Origin: Nocardia gamkensis NBRC 108242
Lineage (GTDB): Bacteria > Actinomycetota > Actinomycetes > Mycobacteriales > Mycobacteriaceae
DNA: 56,800 bases
Assembly: GCF_001612985.1 (NCBI RefSeq)
Contig: NZ_BDBM01000052.1
Coordinates: 1 to 56,800 of the forward strand
Direction of reading: 5' to 3'
In this document: one piece after another, positions 50,768 to 56,800 of the stretch
Position numbering within the stretch: the stretch's first letter is position 1
Layout: every line of letters starts with the position of its first letter
Translations under genes and position numbers: made by a program
The notes under the pieces: model-generated
Told to the model about the DNA's origin: nothing
Databases searched by the model: none
The model's input: the letters and a program-made list of their open reading frames with translations, nothing else

Positions 50768-51652
50768 GTGGAGTTGCGGCAGTTGCGGTACTTCGTGGTC
50801 CTGGCGGAGGAGTTGCACTTCCGCCGGGCCGCGGAGCGATTGTTCATCTCGACGCCCACGCTCAGCCAGCAGATCAAGGTGCTGGAGCGGGAGCTGGGCG
50901 GCCCACTGCTGATCCGTGCGCCGCGGGTGGAACTGACACCCGCGGGCGCGGTGCTGCTGCGCTCCGGCAAGACCGTGCTGCGCGCGATGGACGAAGCGGT
51001 CAGGCAGACCAGGCGCGCTGCCGTCTCCGGCGCCCCGGTGCTGCGCCTCGGGCTGCTCAACGGCGTTCCACCCTGGCTGCCGACGCGCATCGGGAGTCTG
51101 CTCACCGCCGCGTTGCCCGGCGCCCGGATGGTGCTCACCGGCGGGACCACCGCCGATCAGGTGCGTTTCCTCGATGACGACGAGGTCGACCTCGCGCTCG
51201 TCCGCACCCCGGTAGACCTGCCCGAACGCTTCGCGCAACGGGCCGTGGCCCGCGAGGAACTCGGCGTGCTGATGTCGCAGCGGCATCCGCTCGCCGGCGA
51301 GGCACTGCTCGATCCGGTCGAGCTCAGCGGCCAGGAGCTGATCTTGTTCGCGCGCGAATCCGCCGCGGGCTTGCACGATGCGCTGTTGCGCGCGCTCGCC
51401 GACCACGGCGCGCGGGTGCGGCTCAGTGCCAGCGCGATGGGGCACGCGCAGATGCTCGCCGTGCTGCCCGCCCGGCCCGACGTGATCGGGCTCAGCTCCT
51501 CGCGCGCGGACGGACTGCCCGGTCTGGTCTGGCGGCCGCTCCGTGGCGCGCCCCTGGTGGTGACTTACGCGGTCGCCTGGCGCGCGGCGGTGCGTGACCC
51601 GGCCGTCGCGGCTCTGATCGCCGCCCTCACCGCCGACCTGTCGGCGGAATGA
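50768..51652 (+). CDS. LysR-family transcriptional regulator
   Basis: A 294-residue regulator with the classic N-terminus MELRQLRYFVVLAEELHFRRAAERLFISTPTLSQQIKVLERELG (landmark pieces) and a C-terminal effector domain. GTG 50768 lies 7 nt after TAGCGT (50755-50760), so it probably has its own leaderless promoter despite being 24 bp from pdxS. Targets unknown. Confidence 0.9.
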   Translation: MELRQLRYFVVLAEELHFRRAAERLFISTPTLSQQIKVLERELGGPLLIRAPRVELTPAGAVLLRSGKTVLRAMDEAVRQTRRAAVSGAPVLRLGLLNGVPPWLPTRIGSLLTAALPGARMVLTGGTTADQVRFLDDDEVDLALVRTPVDLPERFAQRAVAREELGVLMSQRHPLAGEALLDPVELSGQELILFARESAAGLHDALLRALADHGARVRLSASAMGHAQMLAVLPARPDVIGLSSSRADGLPGLVWRPLRGAPLVVTYAVAWRAAVRDPAVAALIAALTADLSAE

Positions 51653-51812
51653 GCCGCGCGGACCGCTTCCGGTGCTAGGTTCAACTCTTACGGCCGCCAG
51701 AAGGTCGTCTCATGGTTCCCACAATCACGCTCAGTAGCTTCGCCATTCGATGGCCGTCCAAGGCCATTTCGCGCCCTCTCACCGGATCGATCCGAGCGCA
51801 AAGGACGAACAG

Positions 51813-52307
51813 TTGAAGCTTCCCAAGACCGGACGCACCGCAGTAGCGGGTTTGGCCCTCGTGGCCGCCCTCGGCCTCGCCGCCTGCGGCAGTGACGACA
51901 CGAGCGACTCACCCAAGTCGACCCGCACCACAGCGGCCGCCTCGGCGACCGTAACCACCCCCGCCGCGCCCACCGTCGACGAACTCAACGCCCTGTTGCA
52001 GAAGGCCCTCGATCCCGCGGTGCCGAACGAGGACAAACTCGATCTCGTGCAGGGCATCGAAGCCGACCCCGGCCTGCCCAACCGCCTGGCCGAGGCGTTC
52101 CGGCAGGCGAACGCCACGGCGGTGGTCACCGGAGTGACCGCCTTCGGTGACAGCGTGACCGCACAGGCGAAGTTCACCATCAACGGGCAGGAAAACCAGG
52201 TCGACGTCCCGTTCGTGCTGGACGGCGGCAAGTGGAAGGTCCAGAAGACGTGGGCGTGCCAGGCACTGGCCAATCTGAACCAGCAATCACCGGCCTGCAC
52301 CCCCTGA
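51813..52307 (+). CDS. lipoprotein with MTB12-like domain
   Basis: A 164-residue exported lipoprotein, signal peptide ending LAAC (Cys25). After a Ser/Thr/Ala linker, residues about 55-160 (VDELNALLQKALDPAVPNEDKLDLVQGIE; VPFVLDGGKWKVQKTWACQALA) resemble the low-molecular-weight antigen MTB12/CFP-2 domain of mycobacteria. The TTG start at 51813 is chosen because AAAGGA lies 7 nt upstream and the signal peptide then begins correctly with MKLPKTGR. Function unknown. Confidence 0.78.
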   Translation: MKLPKTGRTAVAGLALVAALGLAACGSDDTSDSPKSTRTTAAASATVTTPAAPTVDELNALLQKALDPAVPNEDKLDLVQGIEADPGLPNRLAEAFRQANATAVVTGVTAFGDSVTAQAKFTINGQENQVDVPFVLDGGKWKVQKTWACQALANLNQQSPACTP

Positions 52308-52451
52308 GAGCCGGCCGGGCGCACGGGGCGGTGCAGTGCGTCGCCCTGTGCGGTCCCGGAACGGTCCTCGGCCTGCGGCGTTAGTCTCCGGCTAAAGCGT
52401 ATTCGATAGCGCGACATGGACACTCGACCGCGACGATGGTCGGCTGGAGCC

Positions 52452-53186
52452 ATGACAGCAAGCAGCACAACACCCGAACGTGTCGTCATCGTGGGCGGCA
52501 GCTCCGGCATGGGACTGGCGCTGGCGGCCGCGCTGGTCGCCGAGGGCGCGGAGGTCACCATCGCGGGCCGTTCCGCCGAACGGCTTGCCGCGGCGCAACG
52601 CGGCCTGCCCGCGGGGCCGGGCTCGGTGCGCTCGGTCGTCGCGGATATCACCCGCGAAGCCGATCTCGAGCGCCTGTTCGACGAATCGGAGCCGGTCGAT
52701 CATGTCGTCACCACCGCGGCCGACATCACCGGCGCCTATCAGCCGCTGGCCGAGTTCGACGCCGGCCAGGCCCGGAATCTGTTCTCGTCCAAGCTGATCG
52801 GCCCCGCTCTGCTGGCCAAGCACGCCCGGGTGGTCCCGGGCGGTTCGGTGACCTTCACCTCCGGCGTGGCGGCCTATCGGCCCGCGCCGGGCGGCGCCAT
52901 GGTGGCGGCGGTCAACGGCGCGCTCGCCTCACTGGCCTACGCCTTGGCCCTCGAACTCGGCCCGGTCCGCGTCAACGTGGTCTCACCAGGGTGGGTCGAC
53001 ACCCCGATCTGGGACACCATCGCGGGGCCCGCGAAGACCGAACGTCACCGGCAGCTCGCCGCGCGCCTGCCGGTCGGGCGCATCGGCCGTCCGTCCGATA
53101 TCGCACAGGCGATGCTCGGTGTGATGCGCAATCCCTTCATCACCGGCACCGTCCTGCACGTGGACGGCGGGCACCGGTTGGTGTGA
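52452..53186 (+). CDS. short-chain dehydrogenase/reductase, atypical active site
   Basis: A 244-residue SDR. The cofactor motif is VGGSSGMGLALA near the N-terminus and RVNVVSPGWVDTPIW follows the active site. Where classical SDRs have Tyr-x3-Lys, this protein reads VAAVNGALASLAYALALEL: Tyr is Val and Lys is Asn, while the Ser (FTSGVAAY) is kept. It may bind nucleotide without classical catalysis, or use another acid. ATG 52452; an alternative start at 52416 is in frame. Confidence 0.82.
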   Translation: MTASSTTPERVVIVGGSSGMGLALAAALVAEGAEVTIAGRSAERLAAAQRGLPAGPGSVRSVVADITREADLERLFDESEPVDHVVTTAADITGAYQPLAEFDAGQARNLFSSKLIGPALLAKHARVVPGGSVTFTSGVAAYRPAPGGAMVAAVNGALASLAYALALELGPVRVNVVSPGWVDTPIWDTIAGPAKTERHRQLAARLPVGRIGRPSDIAQAMLGVMRNPFITGTVLHVDGGHRLV

Positions 53187-53399
53187 GTGGTGAGGGAGCG
53201 TTGGGCAAGTCCGGCCGTGCGACGGGATCGAGTCCGATCGTCATCACGAAACGTTGATCGGGCGAGCGCGCCGACATGAGGTCGGGGGACGTGGACCAGT
53301 GCACCGTCGAGAAGGGGACACATATGGATACGTTGTTATGCGCATCTGATTATTAGTTCCGGACGCTACCCAGCAGTCCGATATCGGCAGAGAAGGAGG
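53187..53399. other. convergent intergenic region with a locally AT-rich patch
   Basis: Between the SDR and uridine-kinase-like genes. A 10-residue frame at 53324-53356 (MDTLLCASDY) has GAAGGGG 6 nt upstream; whether it is translated is unknown. Confidence 0.3.
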
Positions 53400-54026
53400 C
53401 TAATTCGCCCGGTGCTCGTCGACTCGAAGCGCCGGACGCTCGGGATGATCCCACCGCACGAAGAAGGTTGGCGTGTAGGGGTTCTCGGCGTCGTGCCGCA
53501 GCAGAGCGGGGATGGTCCACTGCGCGTCGGCCGCGGTGCGGCGGCGGAGCGCGGGTTCGGACAGGTCCAGCCGGAGGCTCAGGTCGGCGTCGAGGTGGCG
53601 TCCGGCGAGCATCGGGCCCGCGAGGACGATCGTCGTCGCCGGCGGCGCCGTGCGGATCGCGGCGCGCGCGGAGCGGTCGGCGGCTTCGTCCCAGAGCGAG
53701 GGCAGCCACCGGCCGTGCCGGCGGAGCGCGTCGATCACTTCCCGGCGCAGCGCGGCGTAGTCGAACCACGCGGTGCGATAGGACATCTCGTCGGTGCGGC
53801 CGAACTCCATGCGCAGTGAGGCGGGACGTACGTAGTCGTGCAGGGAGACCACGTCGGCCGACCGGCCCGCCTCGCGCAGCGCCTCGACGATCCGCCGGGC
53901 GAGCGCCACCGGCTGGGCGGCGTCCGCGCCGTCGACCGCGATCACGGTGTGCGAGGCCGCGGTCAGGACGGGTTCGATCACCTGCTCGACGAGTCCGTCC
54001 GGAGTGATGGGCAGAAAGCGGGGCAC
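53400..54026 (-). CDS. uridine-kinase-like protein with degenerate P-loop
   Basis: A 208-residue protein of the actinobacterial uridine-kinase-like group. VIAVDGADAAQPVALARRIVEAL aligns with VDGxDAAGKTTLA of active kinases, but the Gly-Lys-Thr/Ser that grips the ATP phosphates is Gln-Pro-Val. Other segments are kept: DVVSLHDYVRP, TAWFDYAALRREVIDAL, TIVLAGPMLAGRHLDADLSLRLDLSEP. Kinase activity is doubtful. GTG start at 54026; divergent from tesB. Confidence 0.7.
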   Translation of the reverse strand: MPRFLPITPDGLVEQVIEPVLTAASHTVIAVDGADAAQPVALARRIVEALREAGRSADVVSLHDYVRPASLRMEFGRTDEMSYRTAWFDYAALRREVIDALRRHGRWLPSLWDEAADRSARAAIRTAPPATTIVLAGPMLAGRHLDADLSLRLDLSEPALRRRTAADAQWTIPALLRHDAENPYTPTFFVRWDHPERPALRVDEHRAN

Positions 54027-54132
54027 CCGTCCATCTCAGCAAATCGCGACGGCCGGAGCAGGCGTGGGCGTTGCCGGACGTTCACCGGCAGCCGAGCGGC
54101 GACATCGTGAGCGGCCGGGATAATCTCTGCCC

Positions 54133-54954
54133 ATGGCGACAATCGAAGAGGCGCTGGAGATAGAGCGGCTGGAGCGGGACATCTTCCGTGGCGCGTCCAC
54201 CAAGACCCAGCTTCCGCGCACGTTCGGCGGCCAGGTTGCCGGCCAGGCGCTCGTGTCCGCGGTCCGGACGGTGGAACCGCGATTCCAAGTGCACTCGCTG
54301 CACGGCTACTTCCTGCGTCCGGGCAATCCGCAGGAACCCACGGTCTACCAGGTCGAGCGCATCCGGGACGGCCGGTCGTTCTGCACGCGGCGGGTGACCG
54401 GCATCCAGGACGGCGCGGCGATCTTCACCATGTCGGCGTCGTTCCATGTCGGTGACCAGGGCCCCGAGCATCAGGACGTCATGCCCGGCGTTCCGATGCC
54501 GGAGGATCTGCCCGACGCCAGCACCACGATGAGTCCGGAACGATTGTGGGCGATGCGCGAGTGGGAACACTGGGACATCCGCATGGTCCCGCCGGAGAAC
54601 GTGTCCCGCCGCGACGGCGTGGTCTCCCAGCAACAGGTGTGGTTCCGCTACCGGCACCTGCTACCGGACGATCCGCTGGTGCACGTGTGCACCCTCGCCT
54701 ACATGAGCGATATGACGCTGCTGGGTTCTTCGAAGGTCGTCCATCCCGACGAGCCGACCCAGAACGCCTCGCTCGATCACGCGATGTGGTTCCTGCGCCC
54801 GTTCCGGGCCGACGAATGGCTGCTCTACGACCAGTCCTCGCCGTCGGCGGCTTTCGGCCGGGGCCTGACCGGCGGCAAGATCTTCACCCGGGAGGGCACG
54901 CTGGTCGCGGCCGTGGTTCAGGAAGGCCTGATCCGCACGCTGCGCGAAGAGTGA
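54133..54954 (+). CDS. tesB: acyl-CoA thioesterase II
   Basis: Double-hotdog thioesterase of 273 residues, hydrolysing medium- and long-chain acyl-CoA. First hotdog RTFGGQVAGQALVSAVRTV, then HSLHGYFLRPGNPQEPTVYQV; second hotdog SLDHAMWFLRPFRADEWLLYDQSSPSA, with the conserved Asp, Gln and Ser/Thr of TesB. ATG 54133 lies 6 nt after TAATCT (54121-54126). It precedes pdxT as in M. tuberculosis (Rv2605c-Rv2604c). Confidence 0.95.
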   Translation: MATIEEALEIERLERDIFRGASTKTQLPRTFGGQVAGQALVSAVRTVEPRFQVHSLHGYFLRPGNPQEPTVYQVERIRDGRSFCTRRVTGIQDGAAIFTMSASFHVGDQGPEHQDVMPGVPMPEDLPDASTTMSPERLWAMREWEHWDIRMVPPENVSRRDGVVSQQQVWFRYRHLLPDDPLVHVCTLAYMSDMTLLGSSKVVHPDEPTQNASLDHAMWFLRPFRADEWLLYDQSSPSAAFGRGLTGGKIFTREGTLVAAVVQEGLIRTLREE

Positions 54955-55033
54955 TCCGGGCGGTTGCGGCGATGCGCGTGTGGCAGCCGACCGTGAGCGC
55001 GCCCACATCGGCACGGCTCGTAAGCTTTCCGGC

Positions 55034-55684
55034 GTGAACGCTACCTCGGTCACCGCCCCCGCCGCCGACACCGGACAGACGCCGTCCCGTCCCGTGATCG
55101 GCGTGCTCGCGTTGCAAGGCGACGTCCGGGAGCACGTCGCCGCGCTCGCCAGCTGCGGCGCCGAGCCCGTGCTGGTCCGGCGCGAGTCGGAGCTCGCGGC
55201 GGTGGACGCGCTCGTGCTGCCCGGCGGCGAGTCGACCGCGATCAGCAAGCTGCTGGCGGCCTTCGAACTGCTGGAGCCGCTGCGCGCGCGGCTGCGCGAC
55301 GGCCTGCCCGCGTTCGGTTCCTGCGCGGGCATGATCCTGCTCGCCTCGGAGGTGCTCGACACCCGCCCGGATGCCGAGCATCTGTCCGGCATCGATATGA
55401 CGGTGCGGCGCAACGCGTTCGGCCGTCAGGTCGACTCGTTCGAAACCGATCTGCCGTTCGCGGGCCTGCCCGGTGGCCCCGTGCGAGCGGTGTTCATCCG
55501 AGCGCCCTGGGTCGAGCGGGCAGGCGAGGGCGTCGAGGTACTTGCCACCGTGCCGGACGGTCCCGCCGCAGGCCGGATCGTCGCGGTGCGGCAGGGAAAT
55601 GTCCTGGCGACCTCGTTCCATCCCGAGGTGACCGGCGATCTGCGGGTGCACCGGATGTTCGTGGAGATGGTCCGCTCGGCTTGA
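55034..55684 (+). CDS. pdxT: pyridoxal 5'-phosphate synthase glutaminase subunit PdxT
   Basis: Class I glutamine amidotransferase of 216 residues that feeds ammonia to PdxS. The nucleophile is Cys97 in FGSCAGM, and the His-Glu pair is in SFHPEVTGD. VIGVLALQGDVREHVAAL and LPGGESTAIS are typical. GTG 55034 follows TAAGCT (55021-55026) by 7 nt. It is separated from pdxS by five genes, as in mycobacteria where snzP and snoP are close but not adjacent. Confidence 0.95.
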   Translation: MNATSVTAPAADTGQTPSRPVIGVLALQGDVREHVAALASCGAEPVLVRRESELAAVDALVLPGGESTAISKLLAAFELLEPLRARLRDGLPAFGSCAGMILLASEVLDTRPDAEHLSGIDMTVRRNAFGRQVDSFETDLPFAGLPGGPVRAVFIRAPWVERAGEGVEVLATVPDGPAAGRIVAVRQGNVLATSFHPEVTGDLRVHRMFVEMVRSA

Positions 55685-55846
55685 CGGGCGGGCTCGGACG
55701 GAACCCGCGAAGACGAGCGGGTGCCAAGCCGGGGCCGCTTTGCAGGGCCGTAGTGGACGCCCGAGTAGGCTGGGGAAGCTGTCCGCCCGGCCGTGCCGGT
55801 ACCGTACACACGACCGAACGTGCCATCGACCTGAAGGAAGTAGGGA

Positions 55847-56599
55847 ATGAGCGGCCACTCCAAATGGGCCACCACCAAGCACAAGAAGGCTGCGATCGAC
55901 GCGAAGCGCGGCAAGCTGTTCGCGAAGTTGATCAAGAACATCGAGGTGGCGGCCCGTACCGGTGGCGGTGACCCGGATGGCAACCCGACGCTGTTCGACG
56001 CCATCCAGAAGGCGAAGAAGTCGTCGGTCCCCAACGACAACATCGAGCGCGCCCGCAAGCGCGGCGGCGGCGAGGAAGCCGGCGGCGCCGACTGGCAGAC
56101 GATCATGTACGAGGGCTACGGACCCAACGGCGTCGCCGTGCTGATCGAGTGCCTCACCGACAACCGCAACCGGGCGGCGGGCGAGGTCCGGGTCGCGATG
56201 ACGCGCAACGGCGGCAACATGGCCGACCCGGGTTCGGTGGCCTACCTCTTCCATCGCAAGGGCGTCGTCACCCTGGAGAAGAACGGCCTGTCCGAGGACG
56301 ACGTGTTGATGGCGGTGCTGGACGCGGGCGCCGAGGAAGTCAACGACCTCGGTGAGTCGTTCGAGATCATCAGCGAGCCGGGCGATCTGATCGCGGTGCG
56401 CACCGCGCTGCAGGGCGCCGGTATCGACTACGACTCCGCCGAGTCCGGTTTCCAGCCCTCGGTGTCGGTTGCGGTGGACGCCGACGGCGCGCGCAAGGTG
56501 ATCAAACTCGTGGACGCCCTCGAGGACAGCGACGACGTGCAGAACGTCTACACCAACGTCGACATCTCGGACGAGGTGCTCGCTCAGCTCGACGACTGA
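55847..56599 (+). CDS. yebC: YebC/PmpR-family protein
   Basis: A 250-residue protein with the canonical start MSGHSKWATTKHKKAAIDAKR and landmarks KSSVPNDNIERARKRGGGE, MYEGYGPNGVAVLIECLTDNRNR and VYTNVDISDEVLAQL. YebC proteins are described as DNA-binding regulators and, more recently, as ribosome-associated factors relieving stalls. GGAAG lies upstream of ATG 55847. Matches Rv2603c. Confidence 0.97.
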   Translation: MSGHSKWATTKHKKAAIDAKRGKLFAKLIKNIEVAARTGGGDPDGNPTLFDAIQKAKKSSVPNDNIERARKRGGGEEAGGADWQTIMYEGYGPNGVAVLIECLTDNRNRAAGEVRVAMTRNGGNMADPGSVAYLFHRKGVVTLEKNGLSEDDVLMAVLDAGAEEVNDLGESFEIISEPGDLIAVRTALQGAGIDYDSAESGFQPSVSVAVDADGARKVIKLVDALEDSDDVQNVYTNVDISDEVLAQLDD

Positions 56600-56632
56600 A
56601 TCGAGCTACCGCGGGTAATACTGCGCGAAATC

Positions 56633-56661
56633 GGGGCGGCCGGTCTCCTGACGGCCGCCCC
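56633..56661. terminator. strong hairpin after yebC
   Basis: A perfect 10-bp stem GGGGCGGCCG / CGGCCGCCCC with a 9-nt loop and no T tract, 34 bp after the yebC stop. It resembles the T-less terminators common in actinobacteria. No gene can be called with confidence between 56600 and the window end. Confidence 0.5.
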
Positions 56662-56800
56662 GAAGCACGTCCGGACAGTCCGCCCCTTCGCGGTCGATGT
56701 GCGGCACTCGGGTGATCTCCCCGAGTTCGCCGACGTCATGTGCCGCGCCCTGGTCGCCAGCACTGCGCGAGCCGGAGTCCGGTACATCCGGGTGCGCGCC

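Noticed and set aside
56600..56800. A gene at the right edge
   Set aside because: Several frames are open on both strands but none has a start or end that can be supported within the window, and a strong hairpin lies in the middle.
1..56800. CRISPR array, rRNA operon or intact insertion sequence
   Set aside because: No regularly spaced repeats, rRNA-like segments or transposase genes with terminal inverted repeats were seen on reading through the window.

Overview
The window looks like a chromosomal segment of a mycolic-acid actinobacterium, most likely Nocardia or a close relative. It is very GC-rich, many genes have GTG starts, and several enzymes point to a mycolata cell envelope: AftC arabinosyltransferase, PIP synthase PgsA, PatA and PimA. 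Haem synthesis follows the coproporphyrin route (HemE, HemY/CgoX, HemQ/ChdC). From memory of Mycobacterium tuberculosis, both flanks follow its conserved Rv2689c-Rv2669 and Rv2614c-Rv2603c blocks in reverse orientation. No alignment was run.

Left block (1-26.5 kb). It carries the end of a TrmA-family rRNA/tRNA methyltransferase, an EchA12-like enoyl-CoA hydratase, a DUF1330 protein, a SIMPL protein, dxs, an RNase D-like nuclease, a DUF3000 protein, hemE and hemY. An nsrR-hmp nitric-oxide defence pair sits between hemY and hemQ. Then come msrB, aftC, a secreted hydrolase-like lipoprotein, a RibD-like reductase, zapE, a secreted MptpB-like phosphatase, an alpha/beta hydrolase, a GNAT acetyltransferase, a secreted PHB-depolymerase-like esterase, an MFS transporter, a cytochrome P450, a flavin monooxygenase and a LysR regulator.

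Accessory middle (26.4-36.8 kb). It holds a proline-rich repeat protein and a convergent, overlapping pair of nuclease-fold proteins: one CoiA-like with a membrane anchor, one a sigma-region-4/TnsA-like fusion. A lipoprotein/membrane-protein pair follows. Next is a roughly 3.7-kb integrase-less element between a broken 3' copy of tRNA-Val (32.0 kb) and the intact tRNA-Val(GAC) at 35.7 kb. It carries an XRE-TPR regulator, two coupled small genes and an APH-family kinase. A tRNA-Gly/Cys/Val cluster and a separate tRNA-Val(CAC) close the region.

Right block (36.8-56.8 kb). Two tandem SulP-STAS-beta-carbonic-anhydrase fusions share an upstream sequence element. They are followed by a PGPGW membrane protein and a FhuF-like Fe-S protein. 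The thrS-HIT-pgsA-patA-pimA-NUDIX unit builds phosphatidylinositol mannosides. After it come pdxS, a LysR regulator, an MTB12-like lipoprotein, an atypical SDR, a uridine-kinase-like protein with a broken P-loop, tesB, pdxT and yebC. PdxS and PdxT together form PLP synthase.

Points most worth a second look: NsrR with Tyr in place of the middle cluster cysteine; the tRNA-Val-bounded element; the overlapping nuclease-fold pair; the duplicated transporter/anhydrase with its shared cis-element and a perfect CRP-type palindrome; and at least 13 genes with a TANNNT hexamer 6-7 nt before the start codon, suggesting leaderless transcripts.
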